Source: Apostichopus japonicus (Eukaryota > Echinodermata > Holothuroidea > Aspidochirotida > Stichopodidae). Taken from it: 64,000 nucleotides of DNA. The notes under the pieces are model-generated. The model saw only the letters and a program-made list of their open reading frames with translations, was not told where the DNA came from and did no database searches. The stretch lies in NCBI RefSeq assembly GCF_037975245.1, contig NC_092565.1, forward strand, positions 9,282,499 through 9,346,498, in the 5' to 3' direction. The translations under genes and the position numbers were made by a program. Each line of letters begins with the position of its first letter. The stretch's first letter is position 1. Positions 13,301-26,233 of the stretch are shown here, piece by piece.

Positions 13301-16300
13301 GCATTATAGAAATCTATTTCAGCCTACCAGCTGTCAATGGTCAGTAGCATGTACATGATTGATCATATTTTTTTTAATGAAAAGTTTACTTTTGATGTTT
13401 GCCCAGGTCAAAGGTCAGGAGATTTACGTGCAAGGGAGAGCTCATCTGGAAGTAGTACAGATCCGTCAGATGGTATGAAGATTCTTTCATCTTACATCGG
13501 GATCAATGACCACCTACAGGGATCCAAAGTAGATCATGGTGACCTTGCACCTAAGGTAATTTCATATCATATATTGAGATCAATAACATTGATCTTTAAC
13601 TAGTTGGCAATGTAGGCCTACTACTAACTAATGTCACCAAATACAGGAATAACCAACGATTGAGTACAGGAATAGCTAGCCTAGTGTATCACAGGGACCT
13701 CACACCCTGGAAGTTAATGTCACATCATACGTTGGGTTCAGTGAGCACATAACCTTAACTAGTGGGCAGTGAAGGCCCACTACTAGTGTCACCAAGTATA
13801 TGAATGACTGATCACTTAATTAGTACAGGCTCATGAGAGGATCATTCGAACACACCTAAGGTAATGTGATTGCTTGCACGCTGATCACTGACCATTGAAA
13901 CTTTACTAGTGGACATTGAGGGCCAAGCACTGTCTATAAATGTCAACAATACTATAAGAACAGATGACTACCCACAAATGTCATCTAAAGGTGTGAATGT
14001 GATATTTTGATCAATAACCACTAAAATGTTATCTAGAAACATTGAGCAAAACTACCCCCAAACTGTGCTGTAAGATATGGCATCTGTTCTATGACTTTGC
14101 CTTCAGTTAAAGTAAGTCACAAAAATGGGTCACAAATATTTTTCGGTGGGTCGCAGGGTCTTCCCACAAGTGGGATAATGTATCTGCAGCATGCTTATGG
14201 AGATCCATTAAGTTATTTTAGTCCATGTATTGTATGTATTTAAGATCCTCCTGCAAGCAGGAACTCGCGAAGAAGCCTCATTGGCTTATCAAAGCCGCAA
14301 GCTGGTCGAAGTCAGTCTCTTAGATTCATATTTAACGTCCATGATTATGAATTGTCAATTGTCAACAACTCTGTAACTGGATGACATACATTAATCTTGG
14401 AGTGACGCAAACCGGGGACCTTATGATTGGAAGGCTCCGGCGTTAACCACTGAGCTAACACTCCTATGGATAGTCCAAGCTAGCTTTCATGCCTTCTAGT
14501 ACAGACCTTGTGGGTCTCAAAACTTAAAAGTGGTAAAATATATGCAACCTGGACTGATATAGCAGTGTTTTGTTAACGGTCTACCACATATCAGAATGAA
14601 CACTGTACCCAATAAGCTACACATTCAAAGACCTTTCACATTGTTTCAACCAGATGTATCTCTCCGTGGTATCCATGGTAACAACTTGTTTTTCCATTAT
14701 TCATTTTTAGACTAAGGCAAGCAAACAGTCTGACTGATTTCAACAATTCTTAGAAATCATTTGAGCATAATAAATTCCTTCCTGTTCTTTTAGCCCTTGG
14801 TAATAACATTTCTTTTGAGGTACAGATTTACCTTAATTATGGTAGATTGCCCACATTCATCTCTTTAACTTCCTCGCCTTTCTTTCTTTCTGGTGGTTAA
14901 AAATCTTTGTTCGATCTGTTGGGATGATAGATGACAGCTTAATTACATATATAAGAGAAATACACTCAAAAGTCATACTTATTTGAAGTTGATCAGTTGC
15001 CCTAGTTCAGCTCTCTGTCTATAGAAAGGATTTCAGTCTTGTATGCTGAAAACTCTTGGTCTTTGGAATGTATCATAGGACACAAAATGTAAAACTTAAA
15101 TTGCAAAGGAAAATTTACAAAGTGTTTTGATCGTTATTTCTGGATCGGAGCAACATGGAGGAATTAAGACCTGTATACATTGGAACTTTAACATTTCCCA
15201 GAGGTGAGAAAATTGCCAAAAAATTAAGTATCTTTTATATTCAGTTTGTCCAGTCTTTTATTATATCAGCATTTTTCCTTTCCACAGGTATTTTGTGTTG
15301 TATAAAAATTGGAATATTTAAATTTCAAACAGGCAATTGCTGAAAGTATGTTCCAATATTCAAAGCAAAAAGATGAATTAACAGAGTATTTTTGTATTCA
15401 ATGGAAAGTACTTTCAGGACAGTGGGAGAAAGTGTTGCAGTTTGAAATTTTACCTGTCCATGAAAGCACTATTGGATATCATATCTTCTGATATAGGGTT
15501 CCATATCCTCTGATACATGGTTTCATATCCTATGATACATGGTTTCATGTCATATGATACATGGTTTCATATCCTCTGATACATGGTTTTATGTCCTCTG
15601 ATACATGGTTTCATATCCTATGATACATGGTTTTATGTCCTCTGATACATGGTTTCATGACATATGATACTGGGTCTCATTTCCTATGATACATGGTTGG
15701 CATGTCCTCTGATACATGGTCTCATGTCCTCTGATACATGGTTTCATGTCATATGATACATGGGCTCATGTCCTCTGATACATGGTTTCATGTCCTCTGA
15801 TACATGGTCTCATGTCCTCTGATACATGGTTTCATGTCCTCTGATACATGGTTTCATATCCTATGATACATGGTTTCATGTCCTCTGATACATGGTTTCA
15901 TATCCTATGATACATGGTTTCATGTCCTCTGATACATGGTTTCATGTCATATGAGACATGGTTTCATGTCATATGATACACGGTCCCTTGACCTCTGATA
16001 CATGGTTTCATGTCCTCTGATACACGGTCCCTTGACCTCTGATACATGGTTTCATGTCCTCTGATACATGGTTTCATGTCCTCTGATACAGTGTTTCATA
16101 TCCCTCTGATACATGGTTTCATATCCTATGGTACATGGTCTCATGTCCTCTGATACATGGTTTCATGTCCTCTGATACATGGTCTCATGTCCTCTGATAC
16201 AGGGTTTCATGTCATATGATACATGGTCTCATGTCCTCTGATACATGGTCTCATGTCCTCTGATACAGGGTTTCATGTCATATGATACATGGTTTCATGT

Positions 16301-19300
16301 CATATGATACATGGTCTCATGTCCTCTGATACATGGTTTCATGTCCTCTGATACATGGTTTCATGTCATATGATACATGGTCTCATGTCCTCTGATACAT
16401 GGTTTCATGTCCTCTGATACATGGTTTCATGTCATATGATACATGGTCTCATGTCCTCTGATACATGGTCTCATGTCCTCTGATACAGGTAAAATAATAG
16501 CCCGGCAAGCAGAGCCCATGCAGGGGCTTAGTACATTAATACATTTCACCTCACAAATCTGGCGATAACTGAAGTAATGTACCATTCCATCTTATCTCTG
16601 TTTGTACAATGTGATGATTGGTTTCGTGTACGTCACACAACAATTTAATGAAATATAACATTTTAAAACTAAATAGGTGTAAAACATTGAAGAAATATGT
16701 AAAAAATATGTAAAATATGTAAACATATTAAATTTGATCTGTATATGAGCTGTCACTTTGTTGTACAACAGTAAAGGTAGATGTTCTAATCCTGCACCGT
16801 CTAGAGGAAAATATTATGTTACTCTGCTGGAAAAATATTACTTTATACTCTGGAAAAGTCTTGAATTACTTTATAGTGAAACCAAGGATGGGGTGTATTC
16901 TATCGCTGTGCAGTTTTGAGTTTGTTTCGATACTTCATATTCTCCTCATCACACCCTGTCCTTCAAGGGGAAGGGGCTAATTATCTCTTGAAATTCAATC
17001 TGATACAAATATCATACAGAGTTAACATGAAGCACCATGTCACTATCATTTACAATGTCTGCTATTAAAAATGCCAGGGAGTGCAGAGCTGCAAATTTCT
17101 AACCGGATTATATTTTCATTTTCCAGTCAGGGCTGGAGAAAGAGATTGATGAAGCTGTTGCCGCTGGAGATGTTGATAAGGCTGAAGAGTTGAGTAACTA
17201 TCTAGCCTCAAGGAACTTTGCTGTCCGAGTATCAGAAGCTGCAAATGCGAGGGATTATGCAAAGCGGAAGAAGGTGAGATTATACCCTGGTGTGTTCTTG
17301 CATCTCCATGTGGGAAATTCAAAGATTGCTTCAAGGATAAAGCAGCTCGATAAAGCAACTTATACAAAGAACAACAGGATTTCATTGGCTAACAGCTTCA
17401 GATGCTCTAGCCCTCCCCCCCCCCCCCATACTTCCTGGCTATATAGATGCTCTAGCATCCCCACTTCCCCCTCCTACCCATACGTTAATCTTTTTCTGTT
17501 GGCTTTTATGTAACTTGCTATGCACAGCTTCATTGATAAATAACTTCCAAGGTCCCTCACAATATTGACTCACAGTAATGAGGGATCCTGTCTTTAGCAA
17601 TCATCAATGTTACTGATGGAGGTCTCTCTCCTTAAATGTCTAGAATGAATAATCAAATCAGAGGCCTTGTGACATTTTATTAAAGGCAAACTGTGTAGGT
17701 CTAGTTGCATGAAGAATAAGTTCCCAAGGTAATTGAAGTTGCTGTGTGCACCTTAACTTACGAGTAGAGAAAATGATGCTTTGTGGTAGTTTCTGTTTTG
17801 ATTTGAGCTTTTTTGCAGACCACTATTTTGCTAAAGTCTGATGATGTTTAAGCCTCGCACAAAAGAAAGAAAAGATTATTGAAGTATTTGTTCGGTCAAA
17901 TAGAAGTTAAACTTGACCACTCGCAAGCAAAGCAAAATGTTTTGTGTTTGGTGTTGTTAATTTCAAATGTTTCCTTTTCCCTTTTACCACTTTACTGAGG
18001 ATAGATTCCTAATAGTTTACTCCATCCAGCAAATAGCAAGAGCAATAAGTCTGAAAAGAATCTTTCAAACCATTCATCTCTTTATTATGAACACGATTCA
18101 TTTCAGTTTAATACTCTGTATATTTGTCCTGGTTGTCGGGACACGGGAAGGGATTCTTTCGTATCTTCTTATAAATTTCACCCAGTGGTTCGTGACCATT
18201 CTTGTCGATCTCTCGTGGCTGAAGCAGACAATTTGTAACAAATTCCTTGCTGATAGACAATCTGTTCATAATGTTGGCGTATCCCCTGAAATCAGCTGAC
18301 TGTATCAGCTGCAGCTTTAATGCTGCATTGGACAATTACGAGAGATTAATGAATTCACCCATGTGAAGGCAAACTAAAAATCAGTATACCAAGAAATGGC
18401 ATAAAATACGAATATGAGGCTTTCTGTACCTCTCAATAACTGCACAACAATAGAAAGAGCAGAGACCCTTTGCTATGGTGATGCAGAGTGCATTCTGACT
18501 TAATTATTCACGCATGATTCTGATGATTTTAACCGAGAAAGACAGCTTCCAACTAATTCAGAATTAACAGAGCATGTATTGTAATCTTCTTAAAGTTAGT
18601 GGGTCTATTGGTGATTGTTAAGTACAGAAAGAAAAGGAGAGAGGGGTTTAAACGGTAGATTATTATAACAGTGTTTATTTAAGGAGCTAAGAGCTCTTTG
18701 TTGCCTTTTGCATGCAGACTAGTACCATAGAGACAAAATATTTACAGCTGGTTGATGTTTCCAAGGTTTTTAATTCCCTGGGAAGAAGGCAGAAGTAAAA
18801 AACCCTGGAAATGATGAGCAGAGAATTAAACAAATTTCCCAAAAAATATTTAAGTATGTGATGAGGAGGATTCTTAGAGATACTGAATGTTGATGAAAAG
18901 CATCTGGGTGACAACATTTTGATGATCAAATCAGTTTCATTTATTATACAAGTTACTAATTAACCTCTGTAAACTTGGTGACAATCTTGCAGTGTGCTCA
19001 AATTGGCATTTCAACTTGTGCAGTTCGGTATATAAAACATGTGTTATAAGAGGGGAATCAAAGTGTGTAAATCAGTTCCACACATGAAACTTGCAACAAA
19101 TGTTTCCAAAAATGTCTAATATAATTAGGATCAAACATTTATATAGTTTTAGTGATCAACTCATAGTGCAGCCATCTATGTACTGCTGGTGATTCATTGC
19201 TGACAGTACTAAGACTCATAGCAACAGGTAATTAAGTTTCGTGATACTTGCTAGGAAATATATGACAAGTGCCCTCTCTTGATCTTTGTTTGCCGTTGGG

Positions 19301-20568
19301 GAGCCCCATTGCAATTTTTCTCTGTGTAAAGCTTTGCACTTTTGGCAAAATTACTGATCAATATCTATTCAACACTAATAATTCCCATTTCAATGAATTT
19401 TTATTGAAGTTTAATTTCAAATAAACTGATGAAGAAAACAAACTTGACAAAGTACAATCTTCTTTTTGTAAAATTAAAAAACTCTCGTAAAGAAAATAGT
19501 TATGTAATGAAACCCTCGAAGTACTCAAAAATTAAATAATTTCATTTAAAGAAAAATGGCAGGGAAACTTCCTTACATGGATTTAAGTCTTAGTTTGAGC
19601 AGGACGTAGCAAGCAAAGTAAAATTGTCAAAAGTTGGTAGAGGTGAAGTACAATTCAAATTTTAATTTACCAATGGAGTGAAGTATACTGGTTAAACTGT
19701 TTCGAATAATTCTAAATCTTTAACAAGGTTTGGTTTAGATAGTTTCAGTATAGGATTAGTTTCTTTAAAATTACATGATAAAGCAAAGCTTTATTTTTTT
19801 AAATAATAATTAGACTTAACAGATAAAGCAAAGCTTTTTTTTTATTAAAATAATAACTAGACTTAACAGAAGCTTGGGGCAGTACAGATAATAAAGAAGG
19901 ACCCTGTCCTAATAAAGATACATATTTTTCTGTTTTATTGAATAACTATTATCTTTTTTTCACCGAAAGCTATCCCTGACTGAACTTATATTGCCTCATG
20001 TAAAGACAGTGTGAAATGAACCTTATCATGCTGACCTTGCAGAAAGTTACAGATGTAACTAAAAGAGCTAAATATCAGAAAATTCCTTAACCTTGTCCTT
20101 TTGGTATATGGGTTTCCTTGGAATAAGACCCAATAAACTAATTGCTTTGTTTGATAATGGTTAATAGTCTATACTTTTCCCTATGATCCTTTGAGCAGTT
20201 ATAATCTTTTTTTTTGCTTAAACATATTTGTTTTATAAAGTTGCAGATAATTTTTTTTATGACATGAGTTTCTTGCTTCCAAGAAACTGGAAACTGCAGC
20301 CGATGTAGAAGTTTACTAAGATTAAGGTTTATGTAAAAGCTATATGCTATTAGACAATGGAATGCAGGTTAAAAAATGTTAGCTTACATCAACAAAAGTA
20401 AAAAAAAAAATGAAGAAGGCACTGACTTTTTTATAAACTTTCTATTTTCACTTCTTACTTATTAAGGTCGAAGAGGATCAGCGATTGGCAAGGAAGCAAT
20501 TAAAAAAAGCCAAGCTTGCCTGGGGATTTGAAGTGAAACACCGATGGGAAATGAAGGGTAATATGTGA
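10365..20568 (+). CDS. FAM204A: FAM204A-like protein (5 coding exons)
   Basis: Coding exons are 10365-10637, 12619-12724, 13407-13555, 17127-17273 and 20467-20568. Phases match at every GT-AG junction and give 258 aa (human FAM204A is somewhat shorter). The role of the family is unknown. It is recognised from the conserved C-terminal half: SGLEKEIDEAVAAGDVDKAE and a following AEELSNYLASR block (residues 177-225), then KLAWGFEVKHRWEMKGNM at the end. The N-terminus is acidic and serine-rich (GDSDSENSDDSE). Residues about 94-126 are highly charged with a KRKKKR cluster that could be a nuclear localisation signal. ILSSYIGINDHL in exon 3 matches the family's YFGVND motif. A 5' UTR exon begins after the acceptor at 10257, and the ATG follows a poly-C tract. 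The 7.9 kb of intron hold a SINE, a minisatellite and duplicated donor sequences. The family assignment is strong; the exact start is moderately sure. Confidence 0.9.
13545..14050 (+). repeat. Degenerate tandem duplication of the exon 3 / intron 3 boundary
   Basis: About 150 bp starting in the last bases of FAM204A exon 3 (GCACCTAAG, then GTAAT) recurs three times downstream, starting near 13701, 13851 and 13981. Shared landmarks are the donor-like word, an AACTAGTGG-type word and a TGTCACCAA-type word. The copy at 13851 keeps an intact CACCTAAGGTAAT, while the copies at 13701 and 13981 are decayed. Only the first copy is attached to coding sequence. Confidence 0.7.
14226..14470 (-). mobile_element. 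tRNA-derived SINE in intron 3 of the FAM204A-like gene
   Basis: On the minus strand the element begins GGAGTGTTAGCTCAGTGG. This has the layout of a tRNA 5' half with an A box (TTAGCTCAGTGG). A CCTT/AAGG anticodon-like stem and a degenerate B box (GGTTTGCGTC) follow, and CACTCC pairs with the 5' GGAGTG. A tRNA-unrelated body follows, ending in a GCTTGCAGG-containing tail and an ATAC-rich end. Flanking TAGTCCA words at 14219-14225 and 14471-14477 look like a 7-bp target-site duplication. The pol III boxes are degraded, so it is probably inactive. Confidence 0.75.
15478..16488. repeat. 22-bp minisatellite
   Basis: About 45 tandem copies of a unit close to CATGTCCTCTGATACATGGT run for 1 kb inside intron 3 of the FAM204A-like gene. 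The main variants exchange CCTCTG for ATATGA or CCTATG, and TTTCAT for TCTCAT. Higher-order alternation of variants is visible in the second half (about 16130-16488). The array stops sharply about 640 bp before exon 4. Confidence 0.97.
19777..19870. repeat. Short tandem direct repeat
   Basis: Two adjacent copies of about 47 bp begin GATAAAGCAAAGCTTT, run through a T-rich stretch and end in TAGACTTAACAG. They lie in the last intron of the FAM204A-like gene. No function is apparent. Confidence 0.7.
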
Positions 20569-21752
20569 GGCTCCCCAGTGGAACCTCTTCTAATCCAACG
20601 TGGCAGAGGAGTTAGTACCAGGGCGTCCTAGTGAAATGTTGCATATTGGGCAACTGTCGGCATTTATGACCGTTGTACAGACCTCCATTCAACCAGCTGT
20701 AAATTGGGTTTATGCATGTGGCAATGAACTGAATTGAATCCCTCTGAAATGATGTTGAAATCTGATAGAGGAGGTGGCGATAGCTGTCGGTTACAACACA
20801 ATGCCCCTCTATGGAACGCCTTCTTTTATTGTGAATTTCAAAAACTCAAGAAGAACAGCCTCTGCAAGGACATAAAAGGTCATATGATTGGACATATAAA
20901 CTGGAAAAAATGGTGACTGGATTTCCATGGACAGTCTCTGGCTTTCATTTGCCGTCCGTCCCTAGATTAAAAGTGTTTCCGGAAATGTCCCCAGATTTTA
21001 TAAACTTGCCCAGGGGTATCTCCAAATTTGTAAAAAAGGGCCCAACATTATTTCCACTTGTTCTGTCGCCCTCCTATTCATAGAGACGGCTTGAACCTAA
21101 GCTTTGATAGTTTACAACCACAAACGTAAAGTTCATTCATCGCTCACAGCTTAAGGCAACCTAGATCATTGCATAGTTTCATAGTGTGTAATTCACATGA
21201 AAAGTGTCATGTTGCACTAAGTGAGTATAATAAGACTTCCAGGTACCTTCAGGTTTTTTCTGACATTGGATTTTTATCTTGAACAAAATTGTTTCTGGAT
21301 CAGGTGTTCTAAACTTGGGCATTTGACTATTATCCTTGACACATAGAATTGGCGAAACACTTGAAATGCTACTCCTCCCTTTCAGCATACAAAGTAGGTT
21401 CAATTGGGGGTGGGGGAGGGGGGGTCAAATGCAACATTTTCCTGGATTTCCTGGAAAAAATATGTCCACTTAATTGTAGAAGATTCCATGCAAAAATGTA
21501 TACTTTTTTCTTGTGGTCAGTGCAATAAGCTGCTTAATGGTAAATAATGCAGTTAATTTTTGACCTCATGTTATTGACCAAGAAACCTCCAGAAACAAAA
21601 CAATGTATTCTATGAATGCAAAGTTGGTTTGAGTCACTGAGAATGTTGTTAAGAGTACTCTTTGCAGTAAGCAGTAATAATATGTCAGAGTGCAGCTCTT
21701 GTTGTTTTCCAAACTTTTAAAGAGGTTTACAACTAAGTACAGAATTTTAATT

Positions 21753-21762
21753 AATAAATAAA
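21753..21762 (+). terminator. FAM204A: Candidate polyadenylation signal, FAM204A-like gene
   Basis: Two overlapping AATAAA hexamers lie about 1.19 kb after the stop codon. They are the first canonical hexamers on this strand after the gene. Other hexamers follow near 21918-21935, so the actual cleavage site is uncertain. Confidence 0.35.
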
Positions 21763-23205
21763 CATTGGATGAATTTTAATGGGCCTTTGGCCACCACCAT
21801 GCACCACCATGGTCTGTTGAGACGGTTGTGGTGTTTTTTGCCAAAATGTGTTTTCTCATCCAATACTGCAATTAGATAACACACTTCACATTAAAGTAAT
21901 CTGTTTCTTCAAAGTCATGAAATAAAAAATAAAATAAAGAAATAACTTTCAAAAACTGACCAATTTGTTGTGTTCATATTATTTTCAGTTAACAGTTTTT
22001 ATTAATTCATTTTACTTTGGTGGGAGTGGTTGGGGAAACTAACATGAAGTCTTAGTTATAGGTCAATACAACACCAATGGACTGTGATATATAACACAAG
22101 AAGAAAATAAATGCAATGATATGGTTGTATAATTGTAACTGATATAATGCCAACAAATAGCTCAAAGAAAGAAAAAAATTAATACCCTTGAAATAACCCT
22201 ATAAATTCCCAAATGGTGCTTACACTTATAGAATTTATTGAGATCTCGTAGAACACTTACTTATAACAGTAAGATGTTGAGATCCTATAAAACAATTTGT
22301 ATTCACCATTCACCAACATACAAGAAATCATGAATAAGCAAATTCCATGGTTACAATAATAGCTGTACCTTGCAAAACCAAAAGAATGTCAAGGCAGTTA
22401 ACAACATGATAAATATGAAAACAGGCATCATCTCTTGGATTGATCTGTTGCTATAAATGTAAGATTATTACAGATTAAAGAAAAGAGTTGATTTACTTCG
22501 CTTCCATTTTCAAATCTCAAACGATATTTGCGACTGATTTTAAAGTGCAACGTTTTTGTTTCCAAGGTGATATACAGTGGAAGAGGGACTCTTCAAACAC
22601 TCTAATGATGACGATTCAAACACACACAACTTTACCGTTTAAGGTCGTGTGTATTTCAATATTGATGAAAGTGTCAACAAAACAGTTGAGTGATCAAACT
22701 CCAGTGCAAGAAATAAAAAATTAAAAAGTATAAAAATATGTATTCCTTACAATGTATGTAAAAACTCTTCCCTTCTCTACCAAATTGCAAATTGGTAAAA
22801 TACTAAACATTAATGTAATGTTTATAATGGTAAGGTACTAAAGTTATGATGCATATTATAATCAAGAAATCATAGGAAATCAAAAAGATCAGAATTCAGC
22901 ACCAGAAAGCCAAAATGCTTCATATTTACTTGCCCTATTTTACAGTATCTGAGTACATTTCATCTGAATTGTGCACAGACAGTGTAAATACTGAATATAA
23001 TGGATCACATACCAAGTGAAAAGTTCATCTATTCACCACGTTTTTTTTAGTTAATACCCTGTTTACATTGATTATAAAGACTTTTTAACCAATATTGACA
23101 GGTCTCAAAAAACCCTTTTCCTTTCAAGAAGTAGAATATGGATCATGTATCAGTATGGTGCATTCAAATGCAAAGCATGGTATTCATGAAAGCTTTACCC
23201 TTGCA

Positions 23206-23530
23206 GGTACGGTGTTTAAAACTGACTGTTGAATGACCTATGACCTCTGCAGAAAACAATATGGTTCTTGTAATTGACAAGGTGAATCCACATAATAAGT
23301 ATGAAGATCATGCAAGTTTTATTTTGTATGTTATTGTGATTACAAGGTTTTCAGACTGACCTCCAAATGACCTTTGACCACCATAGAAAACAATAGGGTT
23401 TTTCTTCTCAATAATGTGGATCCATTTAGCAAGTATGACGTTCATACAAATTTTAATTTTTGAATTATAGTGTTTACAAGGTATTCACACCTTGACCTCA
23501 GTTGACTCTCAAATGACCTTTTGTCTTCAC
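23206..23530. repeat. Three-copy direct repeat, period about 140 bp
   Basis: Each copy contains GACC(T/A)(T/A)TGACC, then AGAAAACAATA(G/T)GGTT, then GTGGATCCA- or GTGAATCCA-like and AAGTATGA-like words. The copies begin near 23206 and 23336, with a partial third near 23470. The layout suggests an old dispersed tandem-type repeat or the interior of a mobile element. No coding potential is seen. Confidence 0.7.
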
Positions 23531-23641
23531 AGAAATGTGGATGCATCACAGCGCAATGACTGCTTTTGCTCCAGCAATAAATAAAAACTTAAAAGAAATT
23601 GGGGGAAAATAGCACACAATATGATGGGAAAGAAGATATCA

Positions 23642-23973
23642 TAAAGACTACATGAAATGATAAACTTATCAATCCAGAATCAAAAGAACTACATAGTCAT
23701 AAGGTTTCTTGTTATCGACCTCTGATCCTAAAAATATTTGCAAACTGGGAGCAAGTTGTGGCAGAAATACTGTACTCAAATTGGCTAAATAAGTTTGTTA
23801 TCACAACAATTACATGAAATGATAATATTATCAACTTAGAATCATATGAAATCATAAGAACTAGGTTTCCTATTATTGACTTTTGATTCTTATAGTATTT
23901 TCAAACTGAAAGCAAGATGTGGCACAAGTACTGTACTACTGTAGTCAAATTGGCTGAACAAATGAGTTTTTAC
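23642..23973. repeat. Tandem duplication of about 165 bp
   Basis: The copies at about 23642-23808 and 23809-23973 share TACATGAAATGATAA, a TTATCAA block, AAGGTTTC or TAGGTTTC, GTTATCGACCT or ATTATTGACTT, GCAAG(T/A)TGTGGCA, TACTGTACT and CAAATTGGCT in the same order. They are diverged, so the duplication is old. It is intergenic. Confidence 0.75.
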
Positions 23974-25314
23974 CAAATCCTTAAATTAGAGAAAGAAACA
24001 TTAACATTTTCAGTTACGTGTGATGTACTTTAAGTTCATGAATTCATTAATGAGCCAGCCCCACTTTAGAGCACAACCATCAATTTTCTTGTTTTTGAAA
24101 TTTTGTTTGCATGTAAAAGTATTCCTCTACAAGTAGTAACATACAATATTCTACTCTGGGCCAGGGTTAGCACTAGGATGTTAAAAAAGGGGAGAGGTTA
24201 ATTCCCCCAAGTCAATTAATTTTTTGGGAGGGATCTTCAAATTTTGGAAGGATTTAATTTTTTTTTTAATTCTGGGGGGAAGGGGGTACTTCATGATGAT
24301 AGTAGTTAGATGCACGTACATATGCCCGTACCGAGATTTAGCGCACATATAGTACATACAGTGCAGTACACATAATCGACCAATACAACATGATGTAGTG
24401 CAGCACTAACAAAGAAAGAGTTTTCTTTTTGGAAAGATTTGACCAATCACATCACTTCTTACAAACATCAACAAAACTTTATAATATCCAGCTTGTTATT
24501 GGCAAGTTTTGTAACTACAGTGATGGTGCAGGTTGCAGGACATACAAGGAATTGTTGCGTGGAACTATTCGCCCCCCCCCCACCCCAAGAGAAAATATGT
24601 TTGCGGCACATCTCTTAATGCAAACACTGCTCCAGGCATCAAATATTGTCTAAATGCAAAGCATGCTAACATTGCTTAAAGTTTTCAAAACACTTTTACA
24701 GTAGAGAAACCCTGCAAGTTATTCTCAGACATAAAACATCACCTGAGTAGCTTAGTAAAATTGTCGTAAAAAAAAATGAAAGATATGGGACCGTTCTTGG
24801 TCCTTTTAGTTCATTTAAAATTGAAGCAGTTTAAGCATGATAAAATTAAGTATACATATATTCATTTCAAGCTGAATTCAATTCTTATTGTAACTTTTCA
24901 GAACACTGAGATGTATAAAATGTAAATATATTGATCAATATGATCCACAACAAAAAGAATAGCAAGAAGAAGCAGATAGAGACCGTGACAAAGAACGAAG
25001 AAAAAACGTAGAAATTCACAGCTGATATGTAGACCCACAAAGAGAGCAAGAAAATTGTTGAGAACTTGAAAACAACGATAGTCAAAACTTGAAGACCTTG
25101 TATCCCAGATAAACTTGATATTCTTAATCATGTTGGCAAGGAGTGGTCCACCTATTTGGTTCTCTGGTAGTACATGTACCACTTTTAAGCCACCCTTATT
25201 AGTCTGTGGACTGACTGTAGCACTTTCTAACAACTGAAGCATTTTGAAATATAGCGTGAAACATTTTATTTTTTACCTACAGGAACAGTTTGTAATAAAG
25301 TTATATAGCTGATC

Positions 25315-25320
25315 TTTATT
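25315..25320 (-). terminator. Candidate polyadenylation signal, PLPP-like gene
   Basis: TTTATT on the plus strand is AATAAA on the gene's strand, about 0.9 kb after the stop codon. A second hexamer lies at 25265-25270. The evidence is positional only. Confidence 0.3.
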
Positions 25321-25894
25321 TTCTATTTCTGTTAGTTTTTTGCCTAATTTTATTGCCTTAGAGAGCTTTAACCCGTGGGGGTATTAACCTTTGACATTTG
25401 TTTGTTAAACGGTCAGTGGGATAAAGTCAAGTTCTCATGCTGATTTATGATATTTTCATTGGTGATTTTTAGGTAATGAAGGAATAGTGTCAGCAGTTAG
25501 AGTTTTCAACAATCATTAGTTTCCTGATTCAAATGCTCATCGGGAAACATATTCTCTTGATTTTTCAATGGTTTCAAATAAAGCTTTGTTAAACCTTAGC
25601 AGCACCTCAGTGGTGATGAATGAGGTGCCTTCACATTTCTCAGTATTTTTTAATTGGTCAGATGCCGAGCTTTAATTTGTCTCTTGGATTGGGACTTTTA
25701 AGTGGCATTCTCAATCGCATTCCTGCCAGTAATGAGCGCGACAATTATACCACAAAGCCTAGTAAAAGGTGACAACAATTATTCTTACTGGTACTGTTTC
25801 TATATTTGGTATTGACATAGCAAACAATATACCAAAATGCACTAGAACAGTATGTACAAATCAATATCATCTCTTCTGCAGTATCATAATATGA

Positions 25895-26190
25895 TAGCAT
25901 GAACACAATACAAGCAATAGCATCAACACTATGCAGATGATAGCATCAACACAATGTAAATGATAGCATCAACATAATGCAGTTGATAGCATTAATGCAA
26001 TTTGGCAAAAGTGTCAACACAATGTGTATTACCACCAAGTCACACTGGGTGATAGCACCAAATATAATGCTGAGTGATTCCACCATGAGTGATAACATCC
26101 ATATGCAGGTGGCAATAGCATCAACATACAGTAGCAATAGCATCAACACATAATATAGCATCAACACACAGTAGCTATAGCATCAAGATA
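25895..26190. repeat. Degenerate minisatellite (GATAGCATCAACACAATG)
   Basis: About a dozen imperfect copies of an 18-22-bp unit lie just beyond the stop codon of the phospholipid phosphatase gene. On the minus strand they would form its 3' UTR. The apparent minus-strand open frame rich in Leu, Met and Val across this stretch is only the repeat translated. Confidence 0.85.
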
Positions 26191-26233
26191 GCTAAGAAAA
26201 CTTGGAAAGCCTTTGAAAATATTGAACTATTAA

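Larger units (their letters stand above)
20569..24884. other. 3' flank of the FAM204A-like gene and intergenic DNA
   Basis: The 3' UTR probably runs from the stop codon towards a doubled AATAAA at 21753-21762. No further gene was recognised. Two groups of direct repeats (23206-23530 and 23642-23973) and a G/T-rich patch near 24170-24290 occupy the rest. Confidence 0.5.

Noticed and set aside
14400-14470. A functional tRNA gene on the minus strand
   Set aside because: The A box is good but the B box and T arm are degraded and the sequence continues into a SINE body with flanking target duplications.
24885-25242. Two overlapping minus-strand frames rich in Phe, Leu and Ile, membrane-protein-like
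   Set aside because: They overlap in different frames, have no splice context or homology, and lie beyond the stop of the PLPP-like gene. Hydrophobic translation is expected from AT-rich DNA.
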